A stretch of DNA of 8,550 nucleotides, taken from NCBI GenBank assembly GCA_022511355.1, contig JAFLRS010000077.1, positions 1 through 8,550 on the forward strand, given 5' to 3'. The stretch's first letter is position 1. Each line of letters starts with the position of its first letter. This DNA is from Alistipes sp. GTDB taxonomy: Bacteria; Bacteroidota; Bacteroidia; Bacteroidales; Rikenellaceae. Shown here piece after piece: positions 5,274 to 8,550 of this stretch. The translations under genes were made by a program, and so were the position numbers. A model generated the notes under the pieces. It was not told the origin of the DNA. It worked only from the letters and a program-made list of their open reading frames with translations, and ran no database searches.

Positions 5274-6410
5274 ATGAAGAAAATCATCATGGCGGTCGTC
5301 ATCGCTTCGGTTTTCGCGATGTACGGTTGCAGTTCATCGACTGTGGGGATTTCGGGCCGTCTTCTCGGTCTGAACGGTAAGAGCGTATATCTTGAGCAGA
5401 TTTCGGGCGGCGGGGGCAAGATTGTAGACTCGGTCAAGCTCGGCGAGGATGGCAGTTATCGGTTCACGGTGGAGGTTACGGGCTCCACGCCGTCGCTTTA
5501 CAATATGATATACAACGGCGAACGCGTGCCTTTGCTGCTTACGGGCGGTGAACGCGTGACGGTCAATTCGGTCGGCAGTTTGCTGCGCAATTACAATGTC
5601 ACGGGCAGCGAGGAGTCGGAACTTCTTCGCGAATTCAATCGGGAATATATCGAAGGTTTGGAGCGTATGAACTCCATTCTGGAGCAGTTTTCGGGCAATA
5701 CGCTTTCCGACATCGAGAATCGCGAACTGGTTCGCGACTACACGGCGGCATATCGTGAGGCGAAGCGCAATCAATTGAGGTTCATCATCGAGCATAAGGA
5801 CCGCATAGCGGCTGTATATGCGTTGTACCAGCGATTTCCTGGGGAGACCAATCTTTTCAGCACCGACGGCGACATAATCTATTACCGCACGGTGGCCGAT
5901 GCTGTGGAGGCGCGCTATCCCGAATCGCCGTTTCTGCCGACGCTGCGCACCGAGATAGCCAACATGGATGCCCGCCGCACGCTTATATCGCAGATTACGG
6001 AGACCAACTATCCCGACATCGAGCTTCCCGATATGTTCGGCAACAATATTCGTATGTCGTCGTTCGACGGTGAAGTAATTCTGCTGTCGTTCTGGTCTAC
6101 GGGGATGGCCGATGCCAATGTGCAGAATGCCGAGCTTAAAGAGTTGTATTCGCTCTACTCCGAACGTGGATTCGAGATATATCAGGTATGTGTCGAGACG
6201 AGCAAGGCTGCATGGATAAACACCGTTCAGGAGCAGCGTTTGCCGTGGACGTCGGTTTGCGACCTGCGCAACGGCGGCGCCGGGGTACTCGGGCTGTACA
6301 ATGTACGCAGACTGCCTGCCAATTTTCTTTTCGACCGCAGTGGCAACATTGTAGGCCGCGACCTGCACGGCGAGGAGTTGGAACGTGCGCTTGCAAAGCT
6401 TTTTGAATAA
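5274..6410 (+). CDS. DUF4369/thioredoxin-like lipoprotein lacking the CxxC
   Basis: A 378-aa envelope lipoprotein. The start is at MKKIIMAVVIASVFAMYGC, a signal peptide ending in a lipobox (MYGC) with lipidated C19; the in-frame ATG 21 nt upstream would put residues before the signal and overlaps the promoter. Residues after C19 (SSSTVG) have no acidic export signal, so it is probably on the periplasmic face. Residues about 25-100 resemble the DUF4369 beta domain (GRLLGLNGKSVYLEQ, DGSYRF). Residues 113-245 are mainly helical. Residues 246-378 are a TlpA/AhpC-type thioredoxin fold: LPDMFGNNIRMSSFDGEVILLSFW, the cis-Pro region RRLPANFLFD (P348) and a C-terminal G..L helix. The active site FWATWCxxC is replaced by FWSTGMADA (M278, A281), so dithiol chemistry is not expected. 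Two other cysteines (C306, C329) remain in the domain. It heads a likely operon with lpxH 15 nt downstream. Exact role unknown. Confidence 0.9.
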   Translation: MKKIIMAVVIASVFAMYGCSSSTVGISGRLLGLNGKSVYLEQISGGGGKIVDSVKLGEDGSYRFTVEVTGSTPSLYNMIYNGERVPLLLTGGERVTVNSVGSLLRNYNVTGSEESELLREFNREYIEGLERMNSILEQFSGNTLSDIENRELVRDYTAAYREAKRNQLRFIIEHKDRIAAVYALYQRFPGETNLFSTDGDIIYYRTVADAVEARYPESPFLPTLRTEIANMDARRTLISQITETNYPDIELPDMFGNNIRMSSFDGEVILLSFWSTGMADANVQNAELKELYSLYSERGFEIYQVCVETSKAAWINTVQEQRLPWTSVCDLRNGGAGVLGLYNVRRLPANFLFDRSGNIVGRDLHGEELERALAKLFE

Positions 6411-6425
6411 CAGATTTTCCGTCAG

Positions 6426-7160
6426 ATGTACTATTTCGCATCGGATGTTCATTTGGGAGCCGGCGGTTTTGAATCGGCGGTTCGTCGCGAGGCCCGTTTT
6501 ACGGCGTGGCTCGATGCGGTATCCCGCGATGCGAAGGAGATTTGGTTGTTGGGCGACATTTTCGATTTCTGGTTCGAATACCGCAAGGTTGTTCCGAAGG
6601 GTTTTGTGCGGACGTTGGGCCGATTGGCCGAACTTTCGGACCGAGGCATCCGCATAGTGTGCGTAACGGGCAATCACGATATGTGGATGCGCGATTATCT
6701 TGCTGCGGAGTGCGGAGTCGAAGTCTATACCGAACCGTTGTTTGCGGAGCTGGCCGGCAGGAAGTTCTATATCGCTCACGGCGACAACATGAAGATAGAA
6801 GGCAAAATCGGACTTAAGGTCATGAACGCCATATTTCGTTCTTCGGCGGTGCGGTTTCTGTTTTCGTGGTGCGTGCATCCCGATTTGGCATTGAAGTTCG
6901 GACAGTGGTGGAGCGGCAAATCGCGCAAATCGCATGGCGGCGCCAGCGACGCGAAGATTCTCGACCCTTTGACGGAATATGCAGCCGAATTGGGTCGCGA
7001 TTATGGCGTGGAGTGCTGCATTTTCGGTCATTTTCATCTGCCTGCGGAGCGCATATCCGAAGGTGTTCGGGTTCTGTTTCTCGGGGACTGGAGCGCCGAA
7101 CCGTCATACGCCGCGATGACCGCCGACGGCGAACTCACACTTAAAACATTCGTGCAATGA
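6426..7160 (+). CDS. lpxH: UDP-2,3-diacylglucosamine diphosphatase (LpxH)
   Basis: This enzyme hydrolyses UDP-2,3-diacylglucosamine to lipid X and UMP, the fourth step of lipid A synthesis, at the cytoplasmic face of the inner membrane. The 244-aa length is near that of E. coli LpxH (240). The calcineurin-like metallophosphatase motifs appear in order: SDVHLG (D7, H9), LGDIFDFW (D44, D47), GNHD (N83, H84), AHGD (H118) and GHFH (H202, H204). A middle segment (FLFSWCVHPDLA, 144-155) may belong to the lipid-binding cap. The start at 6426 places the first strand MYYFASD directly at the N-terminus, as in the family. It is 15 nt after the lipoprotein gene and overlaps thyA by ATGA, so translation of the two is probably coupled. 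A related Bacteroidota metallophosphatase with another substrate cannot be wholly excluded, but LpxH fits best. Confidence 0.9.
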   Translation: MYYFASDVHLGAGGFESAVRREARFTAWLDAVSRDAKEIWLLGDIFDFWFEYRKVVPKGFVRTLGRLAELSDRGIRIVCVTGNHDMWMRDYLAAECGVEVYTEPLFAELAGRKFYIAHGDNMKIEGKIGLKVMNAIFRSSAVRFLFSWCVHPDLALKFGQWWSGKSRKSHGGASDAKILDPLTEYAAELGRDYGVECCIFGHFHLPAERISEGVRVLFLGDWSAEPSYAAMTADGELTLKTFVQ

Positions 7161-8050
7161 GACAGTATCTCGACCTGCTTCGCAGAATCAAAGAAGAAGG
7201 GACGGTCCGCAGCGACCGCACCGGAACGGGAACCAAAAGCATATTCGGACACCAGATGCGCTTCGATTTGCGGGAGGGATTTCCGCTGCTGACGACCAAA
7301 AAGGTCTATCTTAAGGGGATAATACACGAGTTGTTGTGGTTTTTGGCCGGCGACACCAATATAAAGTATCTTGCCGACAACAATGTTCATATTTGGGACA
7401 ACGACGCATACCGATATTATAATGAGTTGTGCATTCGTCACGGGGTGTTGCCTGTGGACCGCGATTCGTTTATCGGTTTGGCCGGCGAAGCTTCGCCGAT
7501 AGAGGGTTATCGTTTCGGTGATTTGAACCGCGTATACGGATATCAATGGCGTTCGTGGCCTGCGGGCGACGGTGGCGCCATCGACCAGATTTCCGATTTG
7601 GTGGAGCAGATAAAACGCAATCCCGATTCGCGTCGGTTGATAGTATCGGCGTGGAATGTGGCCGATGTAGGGGCTATGGCATTGCCGCCGTGTCATGTAT
7701 TGTTTCAGTTTTATGTGAGCGAAGGTCGTTTGTCGTGTCAGTTGTATCAGCGGAGTGCGGATACTTTTTTGGGAGTGCCGTTCAATATTGCGTCGTATGC
7801 TCTGCTCACGATGATGATAGCTCAGGTTTGCGGACTCGAGGCCGGGGAATTCATTCACACATTGGGTGATGCGCATATATATTTGAATCATTTGGCGCAG
7901 GTAGATGAGCAGTTGTCGCGCGAGCCTCGTTGTTTGCCGAGGATGCGTCTTAATTCCGATATAGACTCTTTGTTCGATTTCGGCTACGAAGATTTCACGC
8001 TTGAGGGGTATAATCCGTGGCCTGCGATAAAGGGAGAGATGTCGTTTTAA
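7157..8050 (+). CDS. thyA: Thymidylate synthase (ThyA)
   Basis: This cytoplasmic enzyme makes dTMP from dUMP using 5,10-methylene-tetrahydrofolate, giving dihydrofolate. The product has 297 aa against 264 in E. coli. All key residues are present: R21 in SDRTGTGT, W80, catalytic C179 in ALPPCH, R159-R160 in PDSRRLIVSAWN, D202, N210 in PFNIASYALL, and H240 and Y242 in GDAHIYLNH. From about residue 120 onward each position equals the E. coli number plus 33. There is therefore one insertion of exactly 33 residues between IWD (79-81) and RVYGYQWR (125-132), in the small variable domain where Lactobacillus casei TS also carries an insert. The start overlaps the lpxH stop (ATGA). The dihydrofolate reductase gene that often follows thyA is absent here; a lipoprotein with its own promoter comes next. 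Confidence 0.97.
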   Translation: MRQYLDLLRRIKEEGTVRSDRTGTGTKSIFGHQMRFDLREGFPLLTTKKVYLKGIIHELLWFLAGDTNIKYLADNNVHIWDNDAYRYYNELCIRHGVLPVDRDSFIGLAGEASPIEGYRFGDLNRVYGYQWRSWPAGDGGAIDQISDLVEQIKRNPDSRRLIVSAWNVADVGAMALPPCHVLFQFYVSEGRLSCQLYQRSADTFLGVPFNIASYALLTMMIAQVCGLEAGEFIHTLGDAHIYLNHLAQVDEQLSREPRCLPRMRLNSDIDSLFDFGYEDFTLEGYNPWPAIKGEMSF

Positions 8051-8063
8051 TACGTGTATTTTC

Positions 8064-8076
8064 CTGTTATTAACAG
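8064..8076. repeat. Small palindrome after thyA
   Basis: CTGTTA-T-TAACAG is a perfect 6-bp inverted repeat with a single-base centre, 14 nt after the thyA stop. As RNA it gives a weak five-pair hairpin followed by TTGTTGATATTTTC, which is U-rich but broken. It could be a weak terminator of the thyA unit or an operator. Evidence is thin. Confidence 0.3.
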
Positions 8077-8137
8077 TTGTTGATATTTTCTGCAAAATAG
8101 AGGGGGTGGGTCGGATATAGGATATCGGAAAAGTAAC

Positions 8138-8145
8138 TATATTTG
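8138..8145 (+). promoter_or_regulatory. -7 box of the downstream lipoprotein gene
   Basis: TATATTTG is a perfect TAnnTTTG match, 67 nt before the ATG at 8213, giving a predicted leader of about 62 nt. No TTG is present at the -33 distance; that stretch instead holds GGATATA-GGATATC (8113-8126) next to a G-rich run. Confidence 0.6.
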
Positions 8146-8212
8146 CCACGCGGGAAACGCATTTTCGAATACAAAACAATACACAATACACTAATTTTTC
8201 AAACCTCATCTT

Positions 8213-8550
8213 ATGAAAACAAAAAACATTTTGAAATCGCTTCTGATGTCGGCGACACTGCTGATGTCGGGCGCAATGATTTCGTGCCAAGCTGACAAGG
8301 ATGATGATCCTGTCAATTTCGGCGCAACGATTAAGGTAACTCCAGACAATGTCACCGCCAATCTTGGCGATACGGTTCATTTTACGTTGGACAGCAACAC
8401 CGACTGGACTCTCGTCATTGCCAACGAAAAACACCAACTCCTTGTCGAAGACGCTCTCTATTCCGGCAAGAAAGGTGACGGTCAGGATGTATGGGTTAAG
8501 ATTGCTTCCGATTTGGAAGAGGGTTCTTGGGTTCCGGGCACCAAAATCGA
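8213..8550 (+). CDS. Probable surface lipoprotein with BACON/Ig-like segment, 3' end outside window
   Basis: The frame is open from ATG 8213 to the window edge (112 codons seen). The product begins with a lipoprotein signal peptide: MKTKN, a hydrophobic core (ILKSLLMSATLLMSGAM) and lipobox MISC with lipidated C25. Directly after it comes QADKDDDP, an acid-rich stretch like the lipoprotein export signals that send Bacteroidota lipoproteins to the cell surface. From about residue 36 a beta-rich segment follows: ATIKVTPDNVTANLGDTV, then TDWTL (67-71) and a GKKGDGQDVWVKIASD stretch. The spaced W, the G-rich turn and the V-x-V strand resemble BACON/Ig-like domains found in carbohydrate-binding and polysaccharide-utilisation proteins. 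The domain call is inference from a partial sequence. It has its own promoter and is probably not part of the thyA unit. No SusC/SusD partner is visible. Confidence 0.85.
   Translation, partial: MKTKNILKSLLMSATLLMSGAMISCQADKDDDPVNFGATIKVTPDNVTANLGDTVHFTLDSNTDWTLVIANEKHQLLVEDALYSGKKGDGQDVWVKIASDLEEGSWVPGTKI

Noticed and set aside
5334..7037. A 567-codon open frame on the minus strand, antisense to the lipoprotein and lpxH
   Set aside because: It has no recognisable domain and a basic, low-complexity composition, and the opposite strand carries two clear families. It is a codon-bias shadow.
7034..8437. A 467-codon open frame on the minus strand across thyA and the next intergenic region
   Set aside because: It opposes unmistakable ThyA and crosses a promoter; no family features.
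1..8550. Search for insertion sequences, phage genes, CRISPR repeats, toxin-antitoxin or defence genes
   Set aside because: None seen; the tRNA at the left edge could in principle be an integration site, but its 3' end, where an attachment site would lie, is outside the window.

Overview
The window looks like chromosomal DNA of a Bacteroidota gut-type bacterium, probably near Alistipes/Rikenellaceae (the genus is a guess from overall protein character). The signs are seven TAnnTTTG-type -7 boxes placed upstream of genes, almost no Shine-Dalgarno sequences, and phylum-typical families (DUF4492, DUF4290, DUF4369-thioredoxin lipoproteins). I see no transposase, phage gene, CRISPR array or rRNA. 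It reads as core genome with one accessory-looking lipoprotein at the right edge.

Left part, minus strand (1-4325). From right to left in transcription order: an NtrC-type sigma-54 activator that lacks a DNA-binding domain (3189-4325); a strong promoter (3098-3127); a tight three-gene operon for cytochrome bd oxidase, namely a DUF4492 one-helix membrane protein, cydA and cydB, with 6-nt gaps; then a tRNA-Arg(CCT) truncated by the window edge, whose promoter overlaps the cydB stop codon.

Centre (4326-4523). A divergent regulatory region: the -7 boxes of the regulator (minus) and of the DUF4290 gene (plus) form a near-perfect inverted repeat separated by 3 bp, so the two promoters should exclude each other.

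Right part, plus strand (4524-8550). A DUF4290 protein with a Q/N/R-rich tail; then a second transcription unit with its own promoter holding a DUF4369/thioredoxin-like lipoprotein without a CxxC, lpxH (lipid A biosynthesis) and thyA (dTMP synthesis), the last two overlapping by ATGA. A further promoter precedes an incomplete, probably surface-exposed lipoprotein with an Ig/BACON-like segment.

Together the window covers low-oxygen respiration (bd oxidase), envelope building (lpxH, lipoproteins) and nucleotide synthesis (thyA). The least ordinary items are the atypical sigma-54 activator (no HTH, shortened receiver, GAFTSA loop), the palindromic divergent promoter, and the redox-dead thioredoxin domain. 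I do not see a clearly new multi-gene system.
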